This document shows positions 29,942 to 38,300 of a DNA stretch of 64,000 nucleotides, piece by piece. The notes under the pieces were generated by a model, which saw nothing but the letters and a program-made list of their open reading frames with translations, did not search any database and was not told the DNA's origin. Every line of letters starts with the position of its first letter. Positions within the stretch are counted from its first letter, which is position 1. Origin of the DNA: an uncultured Caryophanales bacterium (GTDB lineage Bacteria > Bacillota_I > Bacilli_A > RF39 > UBA660); contig CAJLIR010000009.1 in NCBI GenBank assembly GCA_905206805.1, positions 5,220 to 69,219 of the forward strand. Direction: 5' to 3'. A program made the translations under genes and the position numbers.

Positions 29942-30523
29942 ATGACAAATATTGAAAGTTTAAAAAAATATGTAAGTAATGTCACAGAAGAAGAGTTTAT
30001 GATACTTGCTACTAAAATTTATATGATAACAGATTTTATTTGTGATGATTACCCAAAATATAAAGAGTGGTATTTTACTAAACAATTACCTGCAACTATA
30101 AATGGAGATGAACGAAATATACTATTTGTTAGAAATCCAGAAGATGATAATGAAATAATTTCAATGGCTTGTCTAAAAAGAGATAAAGAAGAACAAAAAA
30201 TATGTACATTATATGTTTCTGATAAATATAGAGGCTTAGGAATAGGAACAGCAATAGTTGAAGAATCAATGAGATGGTTAGGTACAACTAAACCACTTAT
30301 AACTTTAGCAGATTATAAATTAGAAATGTTTAGACCAATTATTAATAAATATGGTTGGGAATTAACTGAAATAGTTTCAGGTTTATATAATGATATAGCT
30401 CAAGAATTATGTTTTAATGGAACACTAACAAAGAATAATGAAGAAACATTAGAACAACAATTACATAAAAAGTTAGTTAGAGTATTAAGAGTATTAAAAA
30501 ATAGATATGAACACATTAAATAA
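29942..30523 (+). CDS. GNAT-family N-acetyltransferase
   Basis: The product has 193 residues. The acetyl-CoA binding region L-Y-V-S-D-K-Y-R-G-L-G-I-G-T-A fits motif A (R/Q-x-x-G-x-G/A), near residue 99. A further helical tail of about 45 residues is unusual. The promoter at 29885-29913 lies inside a longer frame that starts at a GTG (29864), so the ATG at 29942 behind AAGGTGAG is the likely start. It is cargo of the third element, next to the ASCH genes but on the opposite strand. The acceptor substrate is unknown. Confidence 0.85.
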   Translation: MTNIESLKKYVSNVTEEEFMILATKIYMITDFICDDYPKYKEWYFTKQLPATINGDERNILFVRNPEDDNEIISMACLKRDKEEQKICTLYVSDKYRGLGIGTAIVEESMRWLGTTKPLITLADYKLEMFRPIINKYGWELTEIVSGLYNDIAQELCFNGTLTKNNEETLEQQLHKKLVRVLRVLKNRYEHIK

Positions 30524-30550
30524 AAAAATATTTTAATTTAGTAAAAAGTA

Positions 30551-30661
30551 TGGTATTATATTTATAGAGATTAGTTATTTATTAACTGATTACTTAGGTT
30601 TGGGATATACTATATCCTCGTACCATATAAGTATATAAACTTGGAATTAAATCCAAGTTTT
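30551..30661 (+). ncRNA. Junction small RNA, copy D, with the displaced native terminator
   Basis: TGGTATTAT (-10 at 30554-30559), GATTAGTTA-TTTAT-TAACT, AGGTTTG, GGATATACTATATCC and CTCGTACCA (end 30624). The terminator AAACTTGGA/TCCAAGTTT (30636-30659) follows. That terminator has no counterpart inside the element and is plausibly the original terminator of tRNA-Met, pushed away by the insertions. Confidence 0.65.
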
Positions 30662-30711
30662 TATTTTTGCAAATTATAATCTATGATATACTAGTATGTA
30701 TGGAGGTTATT

Positions 30712-31413
30712 ATGTATAGTAGGAATTTTTGCAACATATATAATGAATATGGTTGGGATTATTTTAGTTTAACAATGGGTGGAGCTATATTAAAATATTT
30801 TGAACTTAATAATAAAATAATAAATAATCACCTTGATTTAGGGTGTGGTTGTGGTACATTATGTGATTATTTTTATCATAATAATATTGGTACTAAGGGT
30901 GTTGATATATCAAAATATATGATAGAAATTGCTAAAGGTAAAAATTGTAATATAGATTTTGAAATAGGTGATATGACAAATTATAAATCTAATAGTACAT
31001 ATGACTTAATTACTATAACTTGTGATGCTATTAACCATATTTTAAATGAAGATAGTTTTGATTATATGTTTAAGAATATATATAATATGTTAAACAATGA
31101 TGGATTTTTCATATTTGATATTCTTAATAAAGATAAAATAGAATTTAATAAATTAATTATTAGTAATAGAGATAATAATATAAAAGTTGAATATTATTTT
31201 ACAGAAAAAAATGATATAATAAATACTAATGTCAAGGTATTAAAAAATGATAAATTAGTATTTGAAGATGATGAAAAAGAAAAAATATATAGTAATAAAT
31301 TTATAGAAAAAATGCTTATAAAAAATAATTTTAATATAATAAAGATTTCTGATAAGATATTAGATGAGGAACAAAGATTTAAAGACAAAATATATTTTAT
31401 TTGTAAAAAATAG
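30712..31413 (+). CDS. Class I SAM-dependent methyltransferase
   Basis: The product has 233 residues. SAM motif I is L-D-L-G-C-G-C-G (near 44), the acidic residue after strand 2 is in G-V-D-I-S, and further motifs are E-I-G-D-M and the Y-D-L-I-T-I strand 4. It resembles small-molecule methyltransferases of the UbiE/YjhP type. The start ATG follows TGGAGG; TGATATACT gives the promoter. It is the first chromosomal gene after the island. The substrate is unknown. Confidence 0.88.
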   Translation: MYSRNFCNIYNEYGWDYFSLTMGGAILKYFELNNKIINNHLDLGCGCGTLCDYFYHNNIGTKGVDISKYMIEIAKGKNCNIDFEIGDMTNYKSNSTYDLITITCDAINHILNEDSFDYMFKNIYNMLNNDGFFIFDILNKDKIEFNKLIISNRDNNIKVEYYFTEKNDIINTNVKVLKNDKLVFEDDEKEKIYSNKFIEKMLIKNNFNIIKISDKILDEEQRFKDKIYFICKK

Positions 31414-31465
31414 GTTTAAAATTTTATGATTAATTTAACAGTTATATTTTTTAATGGAGGAATTT

Positions 31466-32407
31466 ATGAATAGGGAAGATATTTATTTAAATGAAGAAAT
31501 CGAATATGGATTTGGTAAAAAATTATGTTTTAAATTTCAAGGTATTTGTTCTAGTTTAAATGTAGACAAGAATAAAATAAATAAACAATTATATAATTTT
31601 ATTTATAATAAAAATAATCATCAAAATATGATTGATAATGTAACCTTTTTTAGAACAATTTTAAATGATTATGAAGAAAAAATATTAACAATTTATATTA
31701 ATGAGAATGGCATAGAAGAAAGTGTTAGATATGATAATGGTGTTTTAACTTCATTTGAACGTATAGAATACAATGTGTCAAAAATTGAATTTAATTTGAA
31801 GAATGGATTTCATATTTCATTTCTAGATTATTCATTAGAAAAAAATGAAAAAATTAAAAACAAATTTAATGAGATAATAGATTATATTTCAGTATTAAAC
31901 AATATAATTCCAATGGAATTAAATCACGATTCAAAATTATTAATAGAAATATATAGATTATTTTATGGCGAAGATCCAGATTTTAGTAGTTCTTATATAA
32001 ATGAAAAAATTCAAACAATGATGTTTATTTTATCAGAGTATGGAATTTGTCTAGATAATGACTATAAATTTCTGCTATCTAAATGCAAAAAAATTCCTAT
32101 ATCTTTAAATCTTCAAGAGTTAGTTTCAAAGTTATATCCTTTAGGTAAAATAGAAAATAATTGCTTAATTAAAATTGCACCTGGATACGAAAAAAAGATA
32201 AAAACTATTAGAAATTATATTAATGAATGTGTAACATCTGAAGAAAAAAAGGATGAATTTTTGATGAATATTAGTAGAATTATGTATGCTAAAAACTATC
32301 AATTATCATTTAATTGTAACAATAAAGAAATTGTTGATTTTACGCAATGTACAAATGATGTTGTTGAAAGATATAATAAATTAGTAAAAAAAATAGAAAA
32401 TAATTAA
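31466..32407 (+). CDS. Hypothetical protein
   Basis: The product has 313 residues, soluble and charged, with no signal peptide or membrane helix. It starts behind GGAGGA. The first part (about 1-130) looks beta-rich and the second half helical. I recognise no catalytic motif or family. It stands between the methyltransferase and the PopT-like gene, on the same strand, without an obvious terminator. Confidence 0.6.
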   Translation: MNREDIYLNEEIEYGFGKKLCFKFQGICSSLNVDKNKINKQLYNFIYNKNNHQNMIDNVTFFRTILNDYEEKILTIYINENGIEESVRYDNGVLTSFERIEYNVSKIEFNLKNGFHISFLDYSLEKNEKIKNKFNEIIDYISVLNNIIPMELNHDSKLLIEIYRLFYGEDPDFSSSYINEKIQTMMFILSEYGICLDNDYKFLLSKCKKIPISLNLQELVSKLYPLGKIENNCLIKIAPGYEKKIKTIRNYINECVTSEEKKDEFLMNISRIMYAKNYQLSFNCNNKEIVDFTQCTNDVVERYNKLVKKIENN

Positions 32408-32496
32408 AAGGTTTAATAAAATTTTCTATAATTCAGTTAAATTAAAAAATATTAATGAAATAAGCATATTATTAAGTATAATAGTTAGGAGATTAT

Positions 32497-33303
32497 ATGA
32501 TAAATTTTTTTAAGGGAATTATAGTTGGTATTGGTGGAATTGCGCCAGGACTTAGTGGTAGTGTTTTATTAGTTATATTTGGTTTATATGAAAGCGTTAT
32601 AAATTCTATTGGAACATTTTTCAAAAATATAAGAAAAAATATAAAATTTTTACTTCCTATATGTTGTGGATTTGGAGTAGGAGTTATCATTTTTAGTAAA
32701 ATCATAAATTATTTTTTAGCAAAATTTGAAATGCCTACAAGATATTTATTTTTAGGATTAATTATAGGTACAATACCTTTGTTTTTCAAAGAAGTTAAAA
32801 AGTGTGGTTTTAATAAAAAATATTATGTAATTATTTTTATATCATTAATTATTGGAATATTATTATTTAATTTAAACCCCAATTTATTTAAACAAATAGA
32901 AAATCCGAATCTAATACAATCAATTTTTTTGGGTGTAAGTGTTGCAACGTCTTCTATTATTCCAGGTGTTGATAGTGCCGTAATATTATCTTCATTAGGA
33001 TTATATGAATTATATGTTAATTCACTTGCTACTATTAATTTAAGTGTTTTAATACCTGCATTTTTTGGGCTTGTTATTGGCGTTTTAGTTGTTTCATTTG
33101 TAATAAGTAAATTATTAAAAAGTCATTACACATTAACTTTTTCTATTTTGTTTGGCTTATTTATTTCTATTATTCCTAATATTTTAAATGAAAATTGCAA
33201 ATTAGGTTTTAATTTTATATCTGTTATTTCTATTCTTATGTTAATTGTTGGTTTTGTAATATCATTTTTATTAAGTAAGATAGAAAATAAGATAGAAAAA
33301 TAA
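32497..33303 (+). CDS. DUF368 transporter, polyprenyl-phosphate translocase (PopT-like)
   Basis: The protein has 268 residues and seven to eight membrane segments. The duplicated signature is present: I-A-P-G-L-S-G-S in the first half (residues 16-23) and I-I-P-G-V-D-S-A in the second. DUF368 (PopT) proteins return undecaprenyl phosphate from the outer to the inner face of the membrane so that the lipid carrier can be used again for wall and polysaccharide synthesis. The start is behind TTAGGAGAT. Confidence 0.88.
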   Translation: MINFFKGIIVGIGGIAPGLSGSVLLVIFGLYESVINSIGTFFKNIRKNIKFLLPICCGFGVGVIIFSKIINYFLAKFEMPTRYLFLGLIIGTIPLFFKEVKKCGFNKKYYVIIFISLIIGILLFNLNPNLFKQIENPNLIQSIFLGVSVATSSIIPGVDSAVILSSLGLYELYVNSLATINLSVLIPAFFGLVIGVLVVSFVISKLLKSHYTLTFSILFGLFISIIPNILNENCKLGFNFISVISILMLIVGFVISFLLSKIENKIEK

Positions 33304-33337
33304 AAAATATGATATAATTATTCTAGGATGTGATGAT

Positions 33338-35062
33338 ATGAAAAAGAGCAAATTATTAATTACTTTATTTTTACTATTAGGTGTTTTATCTGGTTGTGGA
33401 ACAAATAAAAAACAAGATGATAAAAAATATGAAACAACTTTTGCAAATATGATAGAAAAAAATAGTGAAATCGTTAATACATATTTAAGTAGTGATACTG
33501 TAATTTTTGAATATGTAACTCCAGGTTTAGATTCGTCAAAATCGGAAATAGTTAGTTATTCATTGAAAGATGATAAATTATTAGGAACATTAACTTTAAA
33601 TGATGGCATTTATAAAATAATGACTATAGAAAATAACTCATTTTATGTTGTTGATTTAAATAAGGGAGAATATACATTATATAACTCAAATTGTGAAAAA
33701 ATAAATAATAATAAGATTAGTGATAATACTATATCAGTTATAAATTTAAGTAGTGATAAATCATACTTTTTATACCAAGATATAAATGATTCAAAAATTT
33801 ACAAATATAACATAAATTCTAAAAAGTTAGTAGAATTACAAAATGAAAATGAGTGGTTACAAGATATATATACTAATAAAACAAATTCTTATTTTATAGG
33901 CAATAATATAATTAAATATAATTCTAATGATGAAGAATTAGAAAAAATAGAAAATAAAGTTAATCCACAAATTGTAAATGAAAATTATATATTTGGAATA
34001 AAATCATCATATTTAACTATGTATTCTTTTGATGGTAAAAATTATAAAATAATAAAATTAAATAATGATTCAGAAAATATTAAGGATGCAGAAGGTAATT
34101 TGTTAGTTACTGTTGATGAATCAAATAATATATATATTTATGATTTCGATAAAATGAAAATACTAAAGAGTCAAGAAACAAATAACATTATTTCATTAAA
34201 AGTTATAAATGATAATCAAATATTGATTGTTACTAATAATAAAAAATTAGAATATAAAATAGTTGATTTCAATAATTATGAATCATTAACTAATTTTGTT
34301 TTAGAAGACTATAAAGAAAATGCAATAAATGGTTATATTGATTTACCTGATTATACTGGCAGTGATACAACTATTTCTTTAGCAAAAAAAATAGAAGAAG
34401 AATATGGTGTAAGAATTTTATATGGTGATGATATTTTTAATATAAGTAGTTTAGGTTATAATTTTACTAAAGTTAGTGAAGAAACTGCTTATTACTATAT
34501 GTCATTAATTTATGCATATTTAGATTATTATCCTAAAGGTCTTTTGAAAGAAGCTGGATTAGGTAATCCTGTTATAATTTACTTATGCAGTGATTTAGGC
34601 CCAGGTGGCGTTAATTTATTTGATAATGGTTACAATTTGATTTATGTTACTGTTGGTGGAAATGATGACTTTTTCCTATCGACATTAACTCACGAAATTG
34701 GTCACGCCTTAGAACATAAAATATCTGGTGATTTATTACAAGGTTGGGTAGATATGATGCCTAGAGAAGTCTTAGAAGCTTATGGTGATGGTATTGAAGG
34801 AATCACAGTTGAATTTACTAAGGATGATAAAGGAAAAACACCAGTTTGGTTTTATGATGTATATGGTAGACAAAATGAAAAAGAAGATAGAGCAACTATA
34901 TTTGCCGGTATGTATAATTCTTATGTAGATTCTGATTTAGGCTTATTTAAGTATGATGGACTAAAGAAAAAAGCAAATTATTGGTCATATATGTTAAGAC
35001 AAACTTATGATAGTTGTAAAAATATTGATAAATTTAAATGGGAAAAAATTATAAATAATTAA
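33338..35062 (+). CDS. Lipoprotein with propeller-like domain and HExxH metallopeptidase domain
   Basis: The protein has 574 residues. A lipoprotein signal peptide ends in L-S-G-C (Cys20). Residues about 40-320 consist of short repeated strand segments (K-x-Y-x-Y-N, I-Y-I-Y-D-F-D) resembling a beta-propeller. The C-terminal domain (about 330-570) has T-H-E-I-G-H-A-L-E-H, a zinc-binding HExxH with downstream acidic residues. TGATATAAT (-10 at 33313-33318) and the SD GGATGTGATG precede it. It is probably an extracellular peptidase tethered to the membrane; the target is unknown. Confidence 0.8.
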   Translation: MKKSKLLITLFLLLGVLSGCGTNKKQDDKKYETTFANMIEKNSEIVNTYLSSDTVIFEYVTPGLDSSKSEIVSYSLKDDKLLGTLTLNDGIYKIMTIENNSFYVVDLNKGEYTLYNSNCEKINNNKISDNTISVINLSSDKSYFLYQDINDSKIYKYNINSKKLVELQNENEWLQDIYTNKTNSYFIGNNIIKYNSNDEELEKIENKVNPQIVNENYIFGIKSSYLTMYSFDGKNYKIIKLNNDSENIKDAEGNLLVTVDESNNIYIYDFDKMKILKSQETNNIISLKVINDNQILIVTNNKKLEYKIVDFNNYESLTNFVLEDYKENAINGYIDLPDYTGSDTTISLAKKIEEEYGVRILYGDDIFNISSLGYNFTKVSEETAYYYMSLIYAYLDYYPKGLLKEAGLGNPVIIYLCSDLGPGGVNLFDNGYNLIYVTVGGNDDFFLSTLTHEIGHALEHKISGDLLQGWVDMMPREVLEAYGDGIEGITVEFTKDDKGKTPVWFYDVYGRQNEKEDRATIFAGMYNSYVDSDLGLFKYDGLKKKANYWSYMLRQTYDSCKNIDKFKWEKIINN

Positions 35063-35070
35063 AAATATGC

Positions 35071-35076
35071 TATAAT
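35071..35076 (+). promoter_or_regulatory. -10 element of trpS
   Basis: TATAAT with TGC before it, 17 bp ahead of the ATG at 35094; the leader is too short for a T-box. Confidence 0.6.
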
Positions 35077-35093
35077 TAGTTAGAGGTGTAGTT

Positions 35094-36074
35094 ATGGAAA
35101 AAATTTTAACCGGTTTACAACCAACAGGAGTAATCACTTTAGGAAACTATATAGGTGCGATAAAACAAATGATAAAGTATCAAGATATGTATGAATCTTA
35201 TATTTTTATTGCGGATATGCATTCTATAACAATACCACAAGATCCTATAGAACTATCTAAAAATATAAAAAGTTTATTAGCTTTATATTTAGCTTGTGGA
35301 ATTGACCCTAAAAAAAATAAAATATTTCTTCAATCTGAAAATGAATATCATGCAAATATATCATGGATTCTAGAATGTAATACATATTATGGTGAATTAT
35401 CTAGAATGACGCAATTTAAAGATAAGAGTAAAAAAAACGTAAACTTTACTAGTGGCTTGCTTACATATCCAGTTTTAATGGCAGCTGATATTTTAGCTTA
35501 TGATGTTGATTATGTTGCAGTAGGTGTTGATCAAAAACAACACGTAGAACTAGCTCGTGATATTGCTGAACGTTTTAACAAAAAATTCGGTAATACATTT
35601 AAAATGCCTAATCCTTTAATGACAAAAGAAGGAACTAAAATTATGGATTTAGTTGATCCTACAAAAAAAATGAGTAAATCTAGTGAAAACCAAAAAGGAG
35701 TTATAAGATTATTAGATGACCCAGAGATTATTAGAAAAAAAATTATGGGTGCTACAACAGACTCTGATATGAAAATTTGTTTTGATGTAGAAAATAAACC
35801 CGGAATTTCAAATTTAATAAATATATATGCTTCATTAACTGGAAAAACAATTAAGGAAGTTGAAGAAATTTTTAAAGATAAGAAATACGGAGAATTAAAG
35901 AGTTGTGTAGCTGATGTTGTAATTCAAGAGTTGTCAGTAATTCAAAAAAGGTATTATGAAATTATAAATAGTGGGGAATTAAATAAAATTTTAGATGATG
36001 GAATAAATTTTACAAGAAATATATCAAAAAATAAATTTGAATTAATGAAAAATAAAATGGGATTACATCGTTAA
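35094..36074 (+). CDS. trpS: Tryptophanyl-tRNA synthetase
   Basis: 326 residues, the normal bacterial length. The class I signature P-T-G-V-I-T-L-G-N-Y is at residues 10-19, the KMSKS loop is K-M-S-K-S-S near 192, and the Trp pocket segment V-G-V-D-Q-K-Q-H is present. The enzyme charges tRNA-Trp. The SD is AGAGGTG. No T-box or leader peptide is in front, unlike the two synthetases in the island, which fits a resident housekeeping copy. Confidence 0.95.
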   Translation: MEKILTGLQPTGVITLGNYIGAIKQMIKYQDMYESYIFIADMHSITIPQDPIELSKNIKSLLALYLACGIDPKKNKIFLQSENEYHANISWILECNTYYGELSRMTQFKDKSKKNVNFTSGLLTYPVLMAADILAYDVDYVAVGVDQKQHVELARDIAERFNKKFGNTFKMPNPLMTKEGTKIMDLVDPTKKMSKSSENQKGVIRLLDDPEIIRKKIMGATTDSDMKICFDVENKPGISNLINIYASLTGKTIKEVEEIFKDKKYGELKSCVADVVIQELSVIQKRYYEIINSGELNKILDDGINFTRNISKNKFELMKNKMGLHR

Positions 36075-36086
36075 TCTCATTTTTAA
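36054..36086 (+). terminator. Terminator of trpS
   Basis: AAAATGGGATTA (36054-36065) pairs with TAATCTCATTTT (36072-36083, one G-U), overlapping the stop codon. Confidence 0.75.
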
Positions 36087-36121
36087 GTATTTAATGAATA
36101 TAGTAAAGGAAGGTAACAATA

Positions 36122-36340
36122 ATGAATGATAATAAAAAACAGGAAAAAGCAAGAAAATTTTGTAGTAAAGTTAGAACGTTAGCAGCAGAATATGATTTAC
36201 CATTTTTTGTAGTCACAGATGGAGCTAGTGCAAGTGGCAACAATGGTTGTGAAGCTGTTAAAAATGCTCGTCTTAATCATATTAAATGGAAAATGGAAAA
36301 TAAATATGATCCATATGAATATTGGAATAAAGAAAATTAA
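36122..36340 (+). CDS. Small conserved-type hypothetical protein
   Basis: 72 residues, basic and cytoplasmic, with the segment T-D-G-A-S-A-S-G-N-N-G-C and a following N-A-R-L-N-H-I-K-W. I have the impression of a small family in low-GC Firmicutes and their phages, but no function is known to me. A good SD (GGAAGGT) supports translation. Confidence 0.65.
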   Translation: MNDNKKQEKARKFCSKVRTLAAEYDLPFFVVTDGASASGNNGCEAVKNARLNHIKWKMENKYDPYEYWNKEN

Positions 36341-36405
36341 TATAGAAAATGTTCATTTTATATGAAATTATAAATAACACAAAATATGTAATGTGGTGAT
36401 TAATA

Positions 36406-36969
36406 ATGATAAAAAATTTAAACGAAGAACAAAGATTTAAAATAATAAATAGAAAAAAGATTCCATTAAGTGTTATAAATTACCTTAATGGGATATTAAA
36501 AGATATTTATATAACTTTAGAAAACAATAGTAGTTACTTACTTGATTTAATGAAACAGGAAAAATTAACTGGTTGGTGCTTTCAAACAACAGAATCAGCT
36601 ATAGTTTTTTTTGATGACAATGATTATATTGAGAGAGGATATTTAAAATTTGAAAAAGGAAAAGAAAAATATTATCATTCTTGGATATGTTTTAAATTTA
36701 ATGATATTGAATATGTTTTTGATCCGTGTTTAAATATTATATGTAAAAAAATAGATTATATGAAAGTGTTTGAAATTGAGGTACTTAGTTATGTAATTGC
36801 TAAAATGGTAAAAGAAGAATTTATAAAACAAATGAAAAGTAGTAATTCTGAAGTTATAATACAGGGAGTAGAAGATGTAAATAAACCTCTATATAGAAAT
36901 AATTCTGGTTATAAAGTCAAAATTCATAATAAAAAAATTAAAAAGTTAAATGCCTATTATTATAAATAA
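36406..36969 (+). CDS. Hypothetical protein with transglutaminase/papain-like C-H-D order
   Basis: The product has 187 residues. The order G-W-C-F-Q-T-T (Cys near 65), Y-H-S-W-I-C-F (His near 90) and Y-V-F-D-P-C (Asp near 105) matches the Cys-His-Asp sequence of transglutaminase-like or papain-like folds, with the His and Asp about 15 residues apart. The gene at 41119 has the same arrangement with different sequence. There is no signal peptide. Catalysis is inferred only from this order. Confidence 0.55.
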   Translation: MIKNLNEEQRFKIINRKKIPLSVINYLNGILKDIYITLENNSSYLLDLMKQEKLTGWCFQTTESAIVFFDDNDYIERGYLKFEKGKEKYYHSWICFKFNDIEYVFDPCLNIICKKIDYMKVFEIEVLSYVIAKMVKEEFIKQMKSSNSEVIIQGVEDVNKPLYRNNSGYKVKIHNKKIKKLNAYYYK

Positions 36970-36993
36970 TATATTTATAAACTAAAATTACAA

Positions 36994-37029
36994 AAAAACT
37001 TATTCAATATTGCCACATAATAAGTTTTT
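36994..37029 (+). terminator. Terminator
   Basis: AAAAACTTATT (36994-37004) pairs with AATAAGTTTTT (37019-37029). Confidence 0.8.
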
Positions 37030-37068
37030 ATTATATAATTATTTTGTAATATATAACTAGGAGGTTTT

Positions 37069-38265
37069 ATGGAAAAAATAAAAATAGAAATTTTACCAAA
37101 TTTATATTTAAATGAAGATGGTACTTTTAATAAAAATGAAGCAATGAATTTATCAGGTAAAATAGCAGGTGTATGTTATGATAAAGAAGGCTTTAATAAT
37201 TTAAAAAATGAACCAGAAGAAAAAACAATTAAAAGAATTAATTTGACACTTAATAATGGTCACCATAGTGTTTATGATCATATTGTGATTAACTTAAATA
37301 TACAAAATATACCTAAAATACTAGCAATGGTACTTAATAATGAAAAACAATATACAACAAGTGAGAAATCTGCAAGATATACTCCTGTTGTAAAAAGTAA
37401 TAATTCGGTTATTACTGATAGAGAAGAATTTTTATATAATAAGTGGTTAAATATTTTTAATATAAAAATAAAGGAAGAATATAGTAATATTTATAATGAT
37501 TCAAAAATTAAAAAACTATCTTTAGAAAATGCTAGATATTTAGTAACTGTTTTTTTGCCAACACAAATGATTTATTCTACAACATTACGTCAAATTAATT
37601 ATATTTCTTCATGGATGAGGGAATATACAAAAAATGTTAACTTAGATAATTCTTTTGAAATTAAATTAGCAAATTCAATGCAAAATTTTATAAATGAGCT
37701 TGAAAAGTTAAATGTTTTAGATGATAGATTAATGATTAATGAAAAATTTAGAAAAATTTCATTATTTGGAGAAAACTTAGAGAATAAAAAAGATTATTTT
37801 GGTAGTGTGTATTCTTGTTTATATAAAGGAACTTTTTCCCAACTAGCTCAAGCACAAAGACATAGAACAATAAATTATCAAATGCAATTTTTAAATAATA
37901 AAGAATATTTTGTACCACCAATTCTTTTAGATGACCAAAAACTAGTTGATGAATGGTTAAATGATATAAATTCAATATCTGATGTTATTCCACAAGGACA
38001 ACTTATATTAATAAGTGAAGAGGGTACTTATGATAATTTTATTTTAAAATGTAAAGAAAGATTATGTTCGTCTGCTCAGTTAGAAATTATGTTACAAACA
38101 AAAAAAACTTTATTGAAATATAAAGATGAACTAGAGAAATCAAATAATTATCTTTTTAATGATATAAAACAATATACAAATGGTGCAAGATGTACATTTC
38201 CTGATTTTAAATGTTTATCAAATTGTAAATTTGCTGAAGGTAAAAAATTGTCTAGAAAAATATAA
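37069..38265 (+). CDS. thyX: ThyX-like flavin-dependent thymidylate synthase, long form
   Basis: The product has 398 residues, far longer than typical ThyX (about 220-260). Residues 60-115 match the ThyX N-terminal half (G-H-H-S-V-Y-D-H, then S-E-K-S-A-R-Y), but R-H-R is not at its usual place there. A second ThyX-like half (about 255-370) carries Q-R-H-R-T-I-N-Y-Q-M-Q-F, P-Q-G-Q-L and R-L-C-S-S-A-Q-L-E-I. ThyX makes dTMP using FADH2 and methylene-tetrahydrofolate. It starts behind AGGAGGT. It could be a duplicated or divergent ThyX whose activity needs testing. Confidence 0.75.
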   Translation: MEKIKIEILPNLYLNEDGTFNKNEAMNLSGKIAGVCYDKEGFNNLKNEPEEKTIKRINLTLNNGHHSVYDHIVINLNIQNIPKILAMVLNNEKQYTTSEKSARYTPVVKSNNSVITDREEFLYNKWLNIFNIKIKEEYSNIYNDSKIKKLSLENARYLVTVFLPTQMIYSTTLRQINYISSWMREYTKNVNLDNSFEIKLANSMQNFINELEKLNVLDDRLMINEKFRKISLFGENLENKKDYFGSVYSCLYKGTFSQLAQAQRHRTINYQMQFLNNKEYFVPPILLDDQKLVDEWLNDINSISDVIPQGQLILISEEGTYDNFILKCKERLCSSAQLEIMLQTKKTLLKYKDELEKSNNYLFNDIKQYTNGARCTFPDFKCLSNCKFAEGKKLSRKI

Positions 38266-38300
38266 AAATCAAATAGCTAATAAACAGTTATTTGATTTTT
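38264..38300. terminator. Bidirectional terminator, thyX/GGDEF gene
   Basis: AAAAATCAAAT (38264-38274) pairs with ATTTGATTTTT (38290-38300) between convergent genes. Confidence 0.8.

Noticed and set aside
15018..30624. Complete conjugative element or prophage
   Set aside because: No coupling protein, VirB4, lysis, capsid or terminase genes; only a recombinase and MobV, so mobilizable at most.
35063..35094. T-box or leader peptide for the resident trpS
   Set aside because: Only about 10 bases separate the -10 region from the ribosome site; there is no room and no TGGTACC motif.
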